This document shows, one piece after another, positions 1 through 10,035 of a stretch of DNA of 64,000 nucleotides. A model generated the notes under the pieces. The model made no database searches and was not told where the DNA came from. It saw only the letters and a list, made by a program, of their open reading frames with translations. Position 1 is the first letter of the stretch, and every line of letters begins with the position of its first letter. Both the position numbers and the translations under genes were made by a program. Source of the stretch: Gammaproteobacteria bacterium (GTDB lineage: Bacteria; Pseudomonadota; Gammaproteobacteria; Pseudomonadales; Cellvibrionaceae). Where the stretch lies: assembly GCA_004172865.1 (NCBI GenBank), contig SEBV01000020.1:1-64000 (forward strand), written 5' to 3'.

Positions 1-222
1 TAGTTAACGAAAAAAATATTTACAGATTTGAGAAATAAATTTGAGAAAAAAACGCCACTCAAAAAGACAACAACATTATTGTTATTAGATTTTTTTAACT
101 CTGGGAATTAAAAAATAAAACGCGGATAAACCATAACGCTTAATCATGCAGTATGACAATTGAACGCATACGTATGCAGTGATTGAATACGTATGCAAAT
201 TGAAAATATTTTCAAAATAAAA
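1..222. other. AT-rich intergenic region with tandem palindromic repeats
   Basis: This stretch lies downstream of the Lrp-type gene and I see no gene in it. It is AT-rich. It holds the palindrome GCATACGTATGC (165-176) and a second partial copy TACGTATGC (188-196), each preceded by ATTGAA. A weaker related ATGCA lies at 146-150. The arrangement resembles a tandem operator, possibly for a gene to the left of the window, but no partner gene is visible. Confidence 0.4.
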
Positions 223-687
223 TTAAATAACCGGCAAGGCCGTACCATTAATTGGCGACTTCAACACAAACGATGAATGCACGCCGCTCACGCCCTCAAT
301 GCGGGTGAGTTGTTGCAGCAAAAATTGTTGGTAAGCATCCATATCTTTTACGATGACCTTTAAAAGGTAGTCGGCTGATTGCCCGGTGATTAAATGACAT
401 TCGAGCACTTCAGGATAAGAGCCAACGGTTTTCTCGAACGCATCGAAGCGTTCGGGTGTGTGTTTATCCATACTGATCTGGATAAATGCCATTAATGTGA
501 GCCCAAGTTTTCTCGCGTTTAGCAACGCGACGTAGCCGTCAATCAACCCGGCTTCCTCCAATTGCCGCACCCGTCGCAGACAGGGGGATGGCGAAAGGCT
601 AATTGCATCCGCTAGTTCCTGGTTAGTGATGCGGCCATTTTTCTGTAGCTGCTCCAGAATTAAACGATTATAACGATCCATTTCCAT
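223..687 (-). CDS. Lrp/AsnC family transcriptional regulator
   Basis: A 154-residue DNA-binding regulator of the feast/famine family. Residues 4-60 form the AsnC-type winged helix-turn-helix (NGRITNQELADAISLSPSPC, then the LRRVRQLEEAGLI wing). Residues 65-145 match the RAM effector-binding domain that usually binds an amino acid and drives oligomerisation. The length is normal for the family. It is divergent from leuA across a 329-base gap, so it may control its own promoter and perhaps leuA. That link is inference only, because Lrp-like proteins often regulate distant amino-acid genes. Confidence 0.93.
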   Translation of the reverse strand: MEMDRYNRLILEQLQKNGRITNQELADAISLSPSPCLRRVRQLEEAGLIDGYVALLNARKLGLTLMAFIQISMDKHTPERFDAFEKTVGSYPEVLECHLITGQSADYLLKVIVKDMDAYQQFLLQQLTRIEGVSGVHSSFVLKSPINGTALPVI

Positions 688-1016
688 AGCGCAAAATCTC
701 TTATTAACTTAAATTAATGCTTATAATTAATATTATTAAGCAATATTATTGCTTAAATATAGAGAATTAGAACAACTTTGGCAATCATCTGCCGCAGATT
801 CTACGTATACTTTGTTTAACCTGATGGAAACCCCTGCGCTCTACACTAAGCCGGGGTTTTGAGTTGAGCCACAAGCTTATTGCGAGACGATGTAGCGTCT
901 AGGCGCACCAGCCTAAACCAAAACAGAGTCAATCCGTTTTACCCTCTCGGATATTTTCAGCAATCTCAGCCAGGTGCCATCAACTACTTTTTAGCGCTAC
1001 AAATTCGGAGTTAGCC
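688..1016. promoter_or_regulatory. Divergent lrp-like/leuA intergenic region with a leader hairpin
   Basis: This gap should hold both promoters. The half next to the regulator is AT-rich. In the leuA leader there is an inverted repeat AAACCCC...GGGGTTT at about 828-859. A second small hairpin, AGACG...CGTCT, lies near 885-900. The first could be an attenuator, but no leucine-rich leader peptide is present, so a classical leu attenuator is not supported. Confidence 0.35.
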
Positions 1017-2687
1017 ATGATCAGCAATCCATCCAGTAAATATCAACGCTTTGTCGGTGTCAGCTTGCCCGACCGCCAATGGCCCAATAATTTTATTGTG
1101 AAGCCACCGATTTGGATGAGCACAGATTTACGCGATGGTAATCAGGCGCTCATTGATCCTATGTCGGTTGCAACCAAGCTGCGTATGTTCAAAGAATTGG
1201 TAGCGATTGGTTTTAAAGAAATTGAAATTGGGTTCCCCTCTGCAAGCGAAATTGATTTCAATTTTACGCGCTTGCTGATTGAAGAAAATCATATTCCCGA
1301 CGACGTGACGATTGAAGTATTGGTACAAGCGCGTTTCGATTTAATTGAAAAAACCGTGCAGAGCGTACGCGGGGCTAAACGCGCGATTTTGCATATGTAT
1401 AATCCACTGGCGCCAGCCTTTAGAAAAATTGTGTATAACACTGATAAAGACGGCGTAAAAAATATTGCCATTCAAGGTACCAAGTGGTGTAAACAATTAA
1501 CGGAAACTGCACCGGAAGTGGATTGGACTTTTCAATATTCACCCGAAGTTTTTTCCAGCACTGAAATTGATTTTGTAAAAGATGTTAGCGATGCTGTTGT
1601 AGATATTTGGCAACCAACGCCGCAGAAAAAATTAATTTTGAATTTGCCTGCAACCGTAGAAATGAATACACCAAATACTTACGCAGACCAAATTGAATGG
1701 ATACACAGAAATATTAATAAACGCGATTCTATTATTATCAGCGTGCATCCGCACAATGATCGCGGCACCGCAGTTGCCGCTGCAGAATTAGCGGTAATGG
1801 CAGGAGCGGATCGTGTTGAAGGTTGCTTGTTTGGCAATGGCGAACGCACCGGTAATGTGGATCTTGTTACGCTTGCATTGAATTTATATTCGCAAGGTAT
1901 TCATCCTGGTTTGGATTTTTCCGATATCGACCAAGTAAGAAAACTACACGAAGAATGCACGCAGTTGCCGGTGCATCCGCGTCATCCTTATGCGGGCGAA
2001 TTGGTTTACACCGCGTTTTCAGGTTCGCATCAGGATGCCATCAAAAAAGGTTTTGCAGTGCAGAAAAAAGATGCGCTGTGGGAAGTTCCTTATTTGCCAA
2101 TCGACCCTGCTGATTTAAATCGCAGTTACGATGCCGTCGTGCGTGTGAATGCGCAATCAGGCAAAGGCGGCGTAAGCTTTTTATTGCAGCAACAAGCTGG
2201 TTTGCATCTGCCCCGTAAGTTGCAAATTGAATTCAGCGGTGTGGTGCAAAAAGTTAGCGACACCACGGGAAAAGAAGTTAAGAGTGCAGATATCGTCAAA
2301 ATATTTGAACAAGAATATTTTGAGGTTAATTCACCCATCACTTACCAAAGTTCGAAATTAAAAAATTACGATGATAGCCAACATCAAGTCGACATTATTA
2401 TTTACGCACAACACGAAAATAAAACGGTCGAAATCAGCGGAACCGGTAACGGCCCCATTGATGCTGCTGCTCATGCGTTAAGCCAATACAACGATGTGCA
2501 AATCAGCGTAGTGGATTATTCCGAACATTCAGTCGGCGAAGGTTCAGATGTAGCCGCCGTTTGTTACGTAGAAATAAAAGTCGGCAACAACAAATCCGTA
2601 TTCGGTGTCGGTAAAGATAGCAACATCATCGCCGCCGCCATCAAAGCCTTGATCAACGGAGTGAACCGAAATCAAAAAGCTGATTAA
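1017..2687 (+). CDS. leuA: 2-isopropylmalate synthase
   Basis: This enzyme condenses acetyl-CoA with 2-ketoisovalerate to give 2-isopropylmalate, the committed step of leucine synthesis, in the cytoplasm. At 556 residues it is the long form. The N-terminal HMGL-like TIM barrel carries the opening catalytic motif ([11 protein letters not shown], about residues 35-45) and the metal-binding HPHNDRGT motif (about 244-251). The C-terminal part (about 430-550) matches the LeuA allosteric domain for leucine feedback. The ATG at 1017 follows CGGAGTTAGCC. The gene is monocistronic and ends at a strong terminator, with no leuBCD nearby. Confidence 0.97.
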   Translation: MISNPSSKYQRFVGVSLPDRQWPNNFIVKPPIWMSTDLRDGNQALIDPMSVATKLRMFKELVAIGFKEIEIGFPSASEIDFNFTRLLIEENHIPDDVTIEVLVQARFDLIEKTVQSVRGAKRAILHMYNPLAPAFRKIVYNTDKDGVKNIAIQGTKWCKQLTETAPEVDWTFQYSPEVFSSTEIDFVKDVSDAVVDIWQPTPQKKLILNLPATVEMNTPNTYADQIEWIHRNINKRDSIIISVHPHNDRGTAVAAAELAVMAGADRVEGCLFGNGERTGNVDLVTLALNLYSQGIHPGLDFSDIDQVRKLHEECTQLPVHPRHPYAGELVYTAFSGSHQDAIKKGFAVQKKDALWEVPYLPIDPADLNRSYDAVVRVNAQSGKGGVSFLLQQQAGLHLPRKLQIEFSGVVQKVSDTTGKEVKSADIVKIFEQEYFEVNSPITYQSSKLKNYDDSQHQVDIIIYAQHENKTVEISGTGNGPIDAAAHALSQYNDVQISVVDYSEHSVGEGSDVAAVCYVEIKVGNNKSVFGVGKDSNIIAAAIKALINGVNRNQKAD

Positions 2688-2710
2688 TTTAGCCTGTTAG
2701 TGAGTTACCT

Positions 2711-2743
2711 AAAAAGCGCAGCCAGCAACGGCTGCGCTTTTTT
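2711..2743 (+). terminator. Rho-independent terminator after leuA
   Basis: GC-rich stem AGCGCAGCC/GGCTGCGCT with a short loop, followed by a T run. It lies 24 bases after the leuA stop codon. Confidence 0.9.
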
Positions 2744-2870
2744 GTTAGTATCGGCAAATAAAGATATTGGAAAAAATAGTTATTTAAGCCGCATCCAAAA
2801 CGCATCAACCTGTGTCATACACAATATCCTCCCATTAGAACGATAAAATTTGTATTAACGAGAAGTAACA

Positions 2871-4121
2871 ATGGATGGTTTACAAGAAATTCTCTTTACC
2901 CTTCGCCAAAACAAACTTCGTACTGCCTTAACAGCGTTCGGGGTTTTCTGGGGCATTTTGATGTTAGTGCTGCTCCTGGGTGCCGGGCGTGGTATGCAGA
3001 AAGGAATGTCGGAAGGTCGGTTTAATGACATGAACGATTGTATTTGGATTTTCCCCAATATTACTTCTGTGCCCTATAAAGGTTTTGGTGTCGGCCGTGA
3101 GGTTGAATTTACCGAGTCCGATATGGCTGCGATTCGTCAACAGCTTCCCGATGTGCGTTATATTTCCAGCGAAAATTCGCTCGGCAGTTTTGTCAATCCC
3201 GATACCCTAGTAACTTACGGCTTGAGCAGCGGAAGTTTTAATATTTTAGGTGTTGGCGATCAGTATTTTAATATCAAAGAAAAAGTGAAATTTAATGACG
3301 GTCGCCGTTTGAATCCTTACGACACCGAAGACAATCGCAAGGTTGTGGTGATAGGTACGCGCGTTAGTGAAAAATTATTTTCCTCTACTGATAATCCCAT
3401 CGGAAAACAAATACAAATTAACGGCATTGCATTTAGTGTTGTAGGTTTATTTTACGATAAAGGAAATAGAGGTGTGATGTCTGAACGCATTTATATTCCC
3501 GTGAGCACCTTTAAGAAAACGTTTGGTGGTGGTGAAAAAGTATCGCTGATTGTGGTTCGGCCTAAAGCAAATGTAGATGGTTTTGAACTGGAAGATAAAA
3601 TCGTCGCGCTCTTAAAACAACGTCACAATATTGCGCCAGATGATGTTCGCGCGATGGAAATAAATAATATGGCCCGACAAGCCGTAGAAATAAAATCTAT
3701 TTTTAATGGCGTAACTGCTTTTATATGGATCGTAGGTATAGGCACTTTGCTTGCAGGTGTTGTAGGTGTAAGTAATATTATGATTATCACCGTTAAAGAA
3801 CGCACACGCGAAATAGGTATTCGCAAAGCGCTCGGTGCAAATCCAAATTCCATTGTGCTGGGTTTGTTATTTGAATCTGTGTTGGTTACGAGTGTGGCGG
3901 GTTACATCGGTTTAATTCTTGGTGTGGTTATTTTAGAAGTGGTTTCTGCAACGCTGATCCGTTTAAATATGGAGTTGGCTTATTTTCAAAAACCGGAAGT
4001 CGATTTAAGCATTGCTATTAGCGCACTTTTATTATTGATCGTAGCGGGCGTCATTGCTGGGCTGGTTCCCGCACTGCGTGCTGCGCGTATTATGCCCATT
4101 GAAGCCATGCGCGCTGATTAA
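2871..4121 (+). CDS. MacB-like ABC transporter permease (type A, copy 1)
   Basis: A 416-residue inner-membrane permease of the FtsX/MacB group with no ATPase domain of its own. One N-terminal membrane segment (about 18-40) is followed by a large periplasmic MacB_PCD region (about 45-250). Three C-terminal FtsX-type segments follow, with the conserved loop VKERTREIGIRKALGA at about 305-322. It begins MDGLQEI and ends PIEAMRAD, signatures shared with the permease at 6323. It is the first gene of a six-gene export operon, and the next gene starts 9 bases later. Systems of this type usually act as mechanotransmission exporters or lipoprotein/peptide efflux pumps; the substrate here is unknown. 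Confidence 0.9.
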   Translation: MDGLQEILFTLRQNKLRTALTAFGVFWGILMLVLLLGAGRGMQKGMSEGRFNDMNDCIWIFPNITSVPYKGFGVGREVEFTESDMAAIRQQLPDVRYISSENSLGSFVNPDTLVTYGLSSGSFNILGVGDQYFNIKEKVKFNDGRRLNPYDTEDNRKVVVIGTRVSEKLFSSTDNPIGKQIQINGIAFSVVGLFYDKGNRGVMSERIYIPVSTFKKTFGGGEKVSLIVVRPKANVDGFELEDKIVALLKQRHNIAPDDVRAMEINNMARQAVEIKSIFNGVTAFIWIVGIGTLLAGVVGVSNIMIITVKERTREIGIRKALGANPNSIVLGLLFESVLVTSVAGYIGLILGVVILEVVSATLIRLNMELAYFQKPEVDLSIAISALLLLIVAGVIAGLVPALRAARIMPIEAMRAD

Positions 4122-4130
4122 AGGATTTTT

Positions 4131-5375
4131 ATGATTGATTGGGATAAATGGCAAGAAATTTTAAATAGTTTACGCCGACAAAAATTGCGTACCTCATTAA
4201 CAGCGTTTGGTGTTTTTTGGGGAATTTTCATGTTGGTGATATTGTTGGGGTTTGGCACCGGCTTTGGAAATAATATTGATTCACAATATGGCGGAATAAA
4301 GAATATTATTTGGGTTTGGTCCGCAAGTGCAACGCAATTGCCTTATCAAGGTTTAGGTAAAGGCCGTTACGTTAATATTAATCAAGATGATGTAAACGCA
4401 CTTCGCCAAAAAACGTCAAAAGTAAAAATGGTTGATGGCGTTAACGAAATAAATGGTCAATTAATTGTTCATGAAAATGAAAGCGGCTCTTTCACCTTGA
4501 GAGGCACACACGCTAATTGGCAACAATTAATGACGCTCCGTGTCATTGAAGGAAGGTACATCAATGAAAATGATGAACGTGAATTACGAAAAGTCGCTGT
4601 GATAGGAACTCGCGTGCGCGATGTACTTTTTAAAAATGAATCGGATGCGTTAGGAAAAACTATTTATGTTCAGGGCGTCTATTTTAAAGTCATCGGTATT
4701 TATAAATCCACCGAGCAGGACAATCCGTTTCAATCTTCCAGTATTTATATTCCCAATGATACCTTGCGAGCAGCGTTCAATAGCAAAGAAGCTTTTAGTT
4801 ATTTGCTTTATCAACCACAGGATGGCTACGGCGGAAAATCCGTCGTGAATGAAGTGAAAAATTTATTAAAGCAACGGAAAAAAATTCACCCTGACGATAA
4901 AGGGATCATTGCTGCATACGATAATGATGAAGACTACAAACAAGATAAAAATTTGGTAAACGGTATTATCGGGTTTAGTTGGATAGTTGCTATTGGCACT
5001 ATCATCGCCGGTGCTATAGGAATCGGTAATATTATGTTGGTGATTGTAAAAGAGCGCACGCGTGAAATTGGTTTGCGCAAAGCTCTAGGCGCCACGCCGG
5101 TAAAAATTAGTGCGATGATTATGCAGGAAGCATTATTTATTACGGTAATTGCGGGTTATGCCGGTTTAGCGGCAGGCGTTCTTTTATTGGAACTTATAAA
5201 AGTGATTTTTATTAAAATGGGCCAAGCCGACAATCGCTTCGCTCAACCTTTTGTCGATATCAATACCGCGGTTATCGCACTCCTGGTGTTGATAACCGCG
5301 GGTGTATTGGCAGCATTGATACCTGCAATAAAAGCAGCATCCGTAAACCCGATAGTCGCCCTGCAGGACGAATAA
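4131..5375 (+). CDS. MacB-like ABC transporter permease (type B, copy 1)
   Basis: A 414-residue FtsX/MacB permease with the same layout: one N-terminal membrane segment, a periplasmic core, then three C-terminal membrane segments with VKERTREIGLRKALGATP at about 305-322. The N-terminus (IDWDKWQEI) and C-terminus (VNPIVALQDE) match the permease at 7564 rather than its immediate neighbour, so it is the 'B' partner of an A-B pair. The ATG follows AAGGA with good spacing. A and B probably form a heterodimer served by the ATPase encoded just downstream. Confidence 0.9.
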   Translation: MIDWDKWQEILNSLRRQKLRTSLTAFGVFWGIFMLVILLGFGTGFGNNIDSQYGGIKNIIWVWSASATQLPYQGLGKGRYVNINQDDVNALRQKTSKVKMVDGVNEINGQLIVHENESGSFTLRGTHANWQQLMTLRVIEGRYINENDERELRKVAVIGTRVRDVLFKNESDALGKTIYVQGVYFKVIGIYKSTEQDNPFQSSSIYIPNDTLRAAFNSKEAFSYLLYQPQDGYGGKSVVNEVKNLLKQRKKIHPDDKGIIAAYDNDEDYKQDKNLVNGIIGFSWIVAIGTIIAGAIGIGNIMLVIVKERTREIGLRKALGATPVKISAMIMQEALFITVIAGYAGLAAGVLLLELIKVIFIKMGQADNRFAQPFVDINTAVIALLVLITAGVLAALIPAIKAASVNPIVALQDE

Positions 5376-5591
5376 ATTAAAGTTCAGCTGGCCTGAATCC
5401 AAAGTTCACACAATTACGTCAAACTAGTCATAAAAGCATCGACTATGGGAATCTTATGACTGACACTTGTCACGAATTTGTTAATCTAGGTAAATAAAGT
5501 CAGCCAGATTTTAAATAGTGATTAAGCTTGTTGGGCAAAATGCATAACAAGAATGCGTACCGAGACATATAACGACAGGACGGGAGAATCC
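5376..5591 (+). promoter_or_regulatory. 216-base gap inside the ABC operon
   Basis: This is the only sizeable gap in the export operon. No terminator or gene is visible. The gap may carry an internal promoter for the ATPase-permease-adaptor half, but I cannot define one with confidence. Confidence 0.25.
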
Positions 5592-6317
5592 ATGATTAAG
5601 CTTCACAACATCCACAAATACTATCACTCGGGAGAGCAACCACTGCATGTACTCAAGGGGATAGATTTGCATATTCGCGAAGGCGAATTGGTGTCGATTA
5701 TGGGTTCATCCGGCTCGGGCAAATCAACGTTGCTCAATATTCTAGGCATTTTGGATAATCACGACGAGGGCGATTATTTTTTAGCGGGCCACGAAATAAA
5801 AAATCTAAAAGAAAAAACCGCAGCGCATTTACGCAACGAATTACTCGGCTTTGTATTTCAATCTTTCAATTTATTACCCTTTAAAAACGCTACGGAAAAT
5901 GTAGCTTTGCCTTTGTATTATCAAGGTGTGAGTCGCAAGGAACGCAATTATCGCGCTGCTCAATATTTGGAAATGGTGGGGTTGGATCACCGCGCGAAAT
6001 TTATGCCTAACGAATTATCCGGCGGACAAAAACAGCGCGTTGCAATTGCGCGTGCGCTGGTTACAAAACCCAAAGTTATTTTAGCAGACGAACCAACCGG
6101 TGCTTTGGATAGCCAAACCACGCAAGATGTGATGGCGCTCATCAAAGAAATTCATGGGCTGGGAAATACCATTGTTATTGTGACCCACGAACAAGATATT
6201 GCCGATCAAACCCAACGCCAAATTGTGTTGAAAGATGGTTTGATTGTGTCGGGCAAGCAGGAAGCGCATACCGCGAATAATAATGCCGATAGCGATGAAG
6301 AAGAAATTCTGGGTTAA
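5592..6317 (+). CDS. ABC transporter ATP-binding protein (LolD/MacB-type)
   Basis: The cytoplasmic ATPase that should drive the four flanking permeases. From the chosen ATG it is 241 residues, with Walker [10 protein letters not shown] (38-46), the ABC signature LSGGQ (about 142) and Walker [13 protein letters not shown] (about 158-169). An in-frame ATG 39 bases upstream exists, but the start at 5592 follows a GGGAG ribosome site and begins with the canonical MIKLHNI. It is the only ATPase for four permeases, and the next permease starts 5 bases after its stop. Confidence 0.95.
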   Translation: MIKLHNIHKYYHSGEQPLHVLKGIDLHIREGELVSIMGSSGSGKSTLLNILGILDNHDEGDYFLAGHEIKNLKEKTAAHLRNELLGFVFQSFNLLPFKNATENVALPLYYQGVSRKERNYRAAQYLEMVGLDHRAKFMPNELSGGQKQRVAIARALVTKPKVILADEPTGALDSQTTQDVMALIKEIHGLGNTIVIVTHEQDIADQTQRQIVLKDGLIVSGKQEAHTANNNADSDEEEILG

Positions 6318-6322
6318 CCATT

Positions 6323-7561
6323 ATGTTAGACGGCTTACAAGAAATTTATTACAGCTTACGCCAAAACAAACTCCGCACGATCATCACGGGCTTCGGAGTT
6401 TTTTGGGGTATTTTTATGTTGATCCTGATGCTCGGTTCCGGGCAGGGTATGCGCAATGGCGCGGAACAAGGCTTTGGCAATATAGCAACAGACACTATTA
6501 CTTTTAACGGCGGCGTAACCAAAATCGCTTACGCCGGAACGAAGATTGGCTCAACCGTAAAGATAACGCTAGCTGATACACAAATCATTAAAAACACTTA
6601 TCCTGAAATTGCGTTTATGGCAATTGAAAATACCACAGGCAATGTTCAAACCATTTACGAAAAAAATTCGGGAGCCTTTCAAGTTGTCGGTGTGGGCGAA
6701 CAATATTTTGCCATTAAAGAAAAATTACTTTTTCTTGCCGGTCGCACGCTGAACGAAATAGATCATCAGGAAACACGAAAATCTGCTGTTATCGGAAAGC
6801 CGGTTGCGGATCGTTTGTTTGGTGGTGCTGAAAATTCACTGGGAAAAGATATTAAGTTAAACAATATTTATTTTAAGGTGATTGCCGTATTCGATGACGA
6901 CGACAATATGGGAATGGCAGGCAATAAAATTTACATTCCATTGACAACTTACAAAACCGTGTTTCGTTACGATGCTTATGTTGACAGCTTATTTGTACGT
7001 CCTAAAGCTGGTGTTGATGGTGCTGCATTAGAAGAAAAGATTTTGAAGTTATTGAAAGATCGTCACCGTGTTTCTCCCGATGACAATCGCGGCATTTCGT
7101 CATTCAATCGCGCAAAAAATTTGGAAGGATTAAATAAAGTTTTTTTTGGCATTAACGCATTGATCTGGTTCGTTGGTATAGGAACGTTAATGGCAGGTAT
7201 TGTCGGCGTGAGCAATATCATGATTATTACTGTGAAAGAGCGCACGCGTGAAATTGGTATTCGTAAAGCGTTGGGCGCGACACCAGCAAGTATCGTGAGC
7301 ACCTTATTAATTGAATCAATTTTGGTGACCACCATTGCGGGTTACCTCGGCATGGTATTGGGTGTTGGCTTACTGGAATTAGTTTCTTATGGACTTGAGC
7401 ACTCAGGAGCAAAAATGTTTTTCTTTAAAAATCCTGAAATAGATTTCCATGTTGCCACTACAGCGATTGTTATTCTGGTGTCAGTTGGTGCGGCTGCAGG
7501 TTTTGTTCCCGCCGCGCGCGCTGCACGCATATCGCCAATTGAAGCCATGAGGCAGGATTAA
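6323..7561 (+). CDS. MacB-like ABC transporter permease (type A, copy 2)
   Basis: A 412-residue FtsX/MacB permease that is a clear paralogue of the first permease (2871). Both share MLDGLQEI/MDGLQEI starts, the SLRQNKLRT motif, GVGEQYF/GVGDQYF in the periplasmic core and PIEAMRxD ends. The conserved VKERTREIGIRKALGATP loop lies at about 302-319. It sits directly after the ATPase gene, and the type-B copy follows after 2 bases. The pattern indicates duplication of an A-B permease pair. Confidence 0.9.
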   Translation: MLDGLQEIYYSLRQNKLRTIITGFGVFWGIFMLILMLGSGQGMRNGAEQGFGNIATDTITFNGGVTKIAYAGTKIGSTVKITLADTQIIKNTYPEIAFMAIENTTGNVQTIYEKNSGAFQVVGVGEQYFAIKEKLLFLAGRTLNEIDHQETRKSAVIGKPVADRLFGGAENSLGKDIKLNNIYFKVIAVFDDDDNMGMAGNKIYIPLTTYKTVFRYDAYVDSLFVRPKAGVDGAALEEKILKLLKDRHRVSPDDNRGISSFNRAKNLEGLNKVFFGINALIWFVGIGTLMAGIVGVSNIMIITVKERTREIGIRKALGATPASIVSTLLIESILVTTIAGYLGMVLGVGLLELVSYGLEHSGAKMFFFKNPEIDFHVATTAIVILVSVGAAAGFVPAARAARISPIEAMRQD

Positions 7562-7563
7562 TC

Positions 7564-8823
7564 ATGTTCTTTGATATTGATAAATGGCAGGAAATTTGGT
7601 TTTCATTGCGCCAACATAAATTGCGTACCGCCTTAACAGCATTCGGTGTTTTCTGGGGCATTTTTATGTTGAGTTTGCTGATTGGCGCTGGCCGTGGTTT
7701 GGAAAACGGTGCGACGTCCAACTTGAAAAAAATGCCCAACGCGATTTTTATCTGGATTCAAAATCCCACACAACTTGCTTATCGCGGCACTCCGCTGGGG
7801 CGTTGGGTGCAGTTGCGCGATAACGACGTGGATTATTTAAAATCCAAATTAAATACCATCGAAAAAATTTATCCGCAGAATAGTGTTGGTCGCTGGAGCG
7901 GAACGCCTGCGTATACAACCTACAAAAATTTTAGCGGCAGTTATTCGATTGAAGGTTCTTATCAAGGTTTGGAATCGCTTCATCAAATAGAAATGATTGA
8001 AGGGCGCGGCATTAATACTGCGGATGAAACAGAGCGCAGAAAGGTTGTCATCATCGGGCAAAAAGTAAAAGAACTTTTATTTAAAAATGGCGATAGTGCT
8101 ATTGGTGCTTTTATCAATGTAGCCGGAATAAATTTTCAAGTTATAGGAATTTTTAAAAGCAGTAATGTTGGCTCAGACGGCTCGGACACCGAAAAACTTT
8201 ACATGCCTAATGCGTCATTGCGTTATTCCTATAATCAGCAGTCTTCTATTGGCAGTATTTTAATCGTTCCCAAACCGGGCGTTGATGCTTACAAATTGCA
8301 AGACGATGCGATTAATTTATTGGTTGAGCATCATGATGTAAATCCCAAAGATTCTGCTGTGTTTGGAAAATTTAACATGCAGAAAATATTTGATCAGGTG
8401 TTTGGATTATTTACAGGTATAAGTGTGTTCAGCTGGATAGTCGCTATTGGAACTATTATGGCTGGCGCCGTTGGTGTCAGTAATATCATGCTTATTGTTG
8501 TAAAAGAGCGCACTCGCGAAATTGGTTTGCGCAAAGCATTGGGCGCTACGCCGTTAAATATTGTGGCAATGATTGTGCAAGAGTCTTTAGTTATTACGGT
8601 ATTCGCTGGGTATCTCGGTTTGGTGTTTGGTGTTTTATTTTTAGAAATTGTTAATAAAGCATTATCAATGAGTGGCAATGATATGTTCAAAGATCTCTCT
8701 ATGGATTTACATACGGGTGTAGTTGCATTAAGCGTTTTAATCGTTGCCGGACTAATAGCGTCTTTATTGCCAGCGTCTAAAGCAGCAATGGTAAATCCAA
8801 TTACTGCATTGCAAGATGAATAG
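7564..8823 (+). CDS. MacB-like ABC transporter permease (type B, copy 2)
   Basis: A 419-residue paralogue of the permease at 4131. It shares DIDKWQEI near the start, the SLRQHKLRT motif and the VNPITALQDE end. It has the usual single N-terminal helix, a periplasmic MacB core and three C-terminal helices with VKERTREIGLRKALGATP. The start codon is only 2 bases after the preceding stop with no good ribosome site, so translation is probably coupled. The adaptor gene follows after 25 bases. Confidence 0.9.
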   Translation: MFFDIDKWQEIWFSLRQHKLRTALTAFGVFWGIFMLSLLIGAGRGLENGATSNLKKMPNAIFIWIQNPTQLAYRGTPLGRWVQLRDNDVDYLKSKLNTIEKIYPQNSVGRWSGTPAYTTYKNFSGSYSIEGSYQGLESLHQIEMIEGRGINTADETERRKVVIIGQKVKELLFKNGDSAIGAFINVAGINFQVIGIFKSSNVGSDGSDTEKLYMPNASLRYSYNQQSSIGSILIVPKPGVDAYKLQDDAINLLVEHHDVNPKDSAVFGKFNMQKIFDQVFGLFTGISVFSWIVAIGTIMAGAVGVSNIMLIVVKERTREIGLRKALGATPLNIVAMIVQESLVITVFAGYLGLVFGVLFLEIVNKALSMSGNDMFKDLSMDLHTGVVALSVLIVAGLIASLLPASKAAMVNPITALQDE

Positions 8824-8848
8824 TTTTTTATCAAATGGAATCAAATAA

Positions 8849-9922
8849 ATGAAAAAAATATTAAGTTATGGTTTGTTGGTGTTAGTTTTATTTTTGTTTA
8901 TTGGCACTGCCGTATTTCTTTATAAGAAATCGCAAGCCAAACCAGAAGTATACACATCAGATACTGTGGGTACCTTAACGATTACCCGTAAAACTGTGGC
9001 TACCGGAAAAGTAATTCCACGCAGAGAGATCGATGTTAAATCGCAAGTATCCGGCGTTATCGAAACCCTATACGTGGAAGCTGGGCAAACCGTTAAACAA
9101 GGTGACCTTATTGCTAAAATTGCTTTGCGTCCAAATATGATGCAAGTAAGCCAGGCTGAGTCACAATTGGAATCAGCCAATATTAATTTGCTGAATGCAA
9201 AGCTGGAGTTTGATCGCCAGAAAAAATTGTACGCGCAGAAATTAATTTCAGAATCAGATTTCAATAAATCACAAATGACGTACAACTTGCAAAAGGAATC
9301 TGTTGTGAGCACGCAAGATTACTTATCGCTTATGAGATCAGGTGCATCCAAAGACGCGCGAAAAATTTCCAATATGGTTACCGCCACTATTTCCGGCATG
9401 GTGTTAAATATTCCAAACCGTGAAGGTGCATTTATTGTTGAATCGAGTTCGTTCGGTGCGGCTACTTCGGTGGCAACTCTTGCAGATATGAACGATATGA
9501 TTTTTGAAGGTTTGGTGGATGAATCTGAAGTTGGAAAATTGCGCAACGGTATGGAGCTGGTTCTTAATATTGGCGCATTGGAAGGTAAGCCTTTCACTGC
9601 AAGCCTGGAGTATATTTCTCCCAAAGGCGTCACCGATCAGGGCACTATCAAATTCACAATTCGAGCAGCGGTTAAATTAAATAAAGATTTATTCCTGCGC
9701 TCAAATTACAGCGCGAATGCGGATATTGTTTTGGATAAGAAAGAAAATGTAGTTGCAATCAATGAAGGAAATTTACTGATAGAAGATAAAGTAAATTTTG
9801 TTGAAGTAGAAACTGCGCCGCAAAAATTTGAAAAGCGTCAAGTGAAAACCGGTCTTTCAGATGGCATCAATATTGAAATTGTTTCTGGCTTAAAAGCGGG
9901 CGAGAAAATCAAACATCGTTAA
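8849..9922 (+). CDS. Membrane-fusion (HlyD/MacA-like) periplasmic adaptor
   Basis: A 357-residue periplasmic adaptor of the RND/MacA family, with an N-terminal membrane anchor (about 6-25). The biotinyl/lipoyl-like hairpin follows (IDVKSQVSGVIETLYVEAGQ, about 63-82), then a coiled-coil hairpin (about 100-155) and beta-barrel/membrane-proximal domains. It should link the ABC permeases to an outer-membrane channel, but no TolC-like gene lies in the operon. It closes the operon and a terminator follows. Confidence 0.92.
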   Translation: MKKILSYGLLVLVLFLFIGTAVFLYKKSQAKPEVYTSDTVGTLTITRKTVATGKVIPRREIDVKSQVSGVIETLYVEAGQTVKQGDLIAKIALRPNMMQVSQAESQLESANINLLNAKLEFDRQKKLYAQKLISESDFNKSQMTYNLQKESVVSTQDYLSLMRSGASKDARKISNMVTATISGMVLNIPNREGAFIVESSSFGAATSVATLADMNDMIFEGLVDESEVGKLRNGMELVLNIGALEGKPFTASLEYISPKGVTDQGTIKFTIRAAVKLNKDLFLRSNYSANADIVLDKKENVVAINEGNLLIEDKVNFVEVETAPQKFEKRQVKTGLSDGINIEIVSGLKAGEKIKHR

Positions 9923-9942
9923 TGAATATTGTGACGACACGC

Positions 9943-9972
9943 AAAGCATCGGCTCATACCGATGCTTTTTTT
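9943..9972 (+). terminator. Rho-independent terminator of the ABC operon
   Basis: Stem AAAGCATCGG/CCGATGCTTT with a six-base loop and a following T run, 20 bases after the adaptor gene. Confidence 0.9.
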
Positions 9973-10035
9973 ATGGGCAGTGCTCAGCTATGATGGTGAA
10001 AATTTAATAATCAGCAATTCACTTCAGGATTTCTC

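Noticed and set aside
824-862. A 12-codon reading frame in the leuA leader as an attenuator leader peptide
   Set aside because: It contains only one leucine codon and overlaps the hairpin arms, so it does not fit a leucine-sensing leader peptide.
8394-8834. A 146-codon minus-strand frame in the last permease
   Set aside because: It is a shadow of the conserved FtsX region; similar shadows appear opposite the other permeases.
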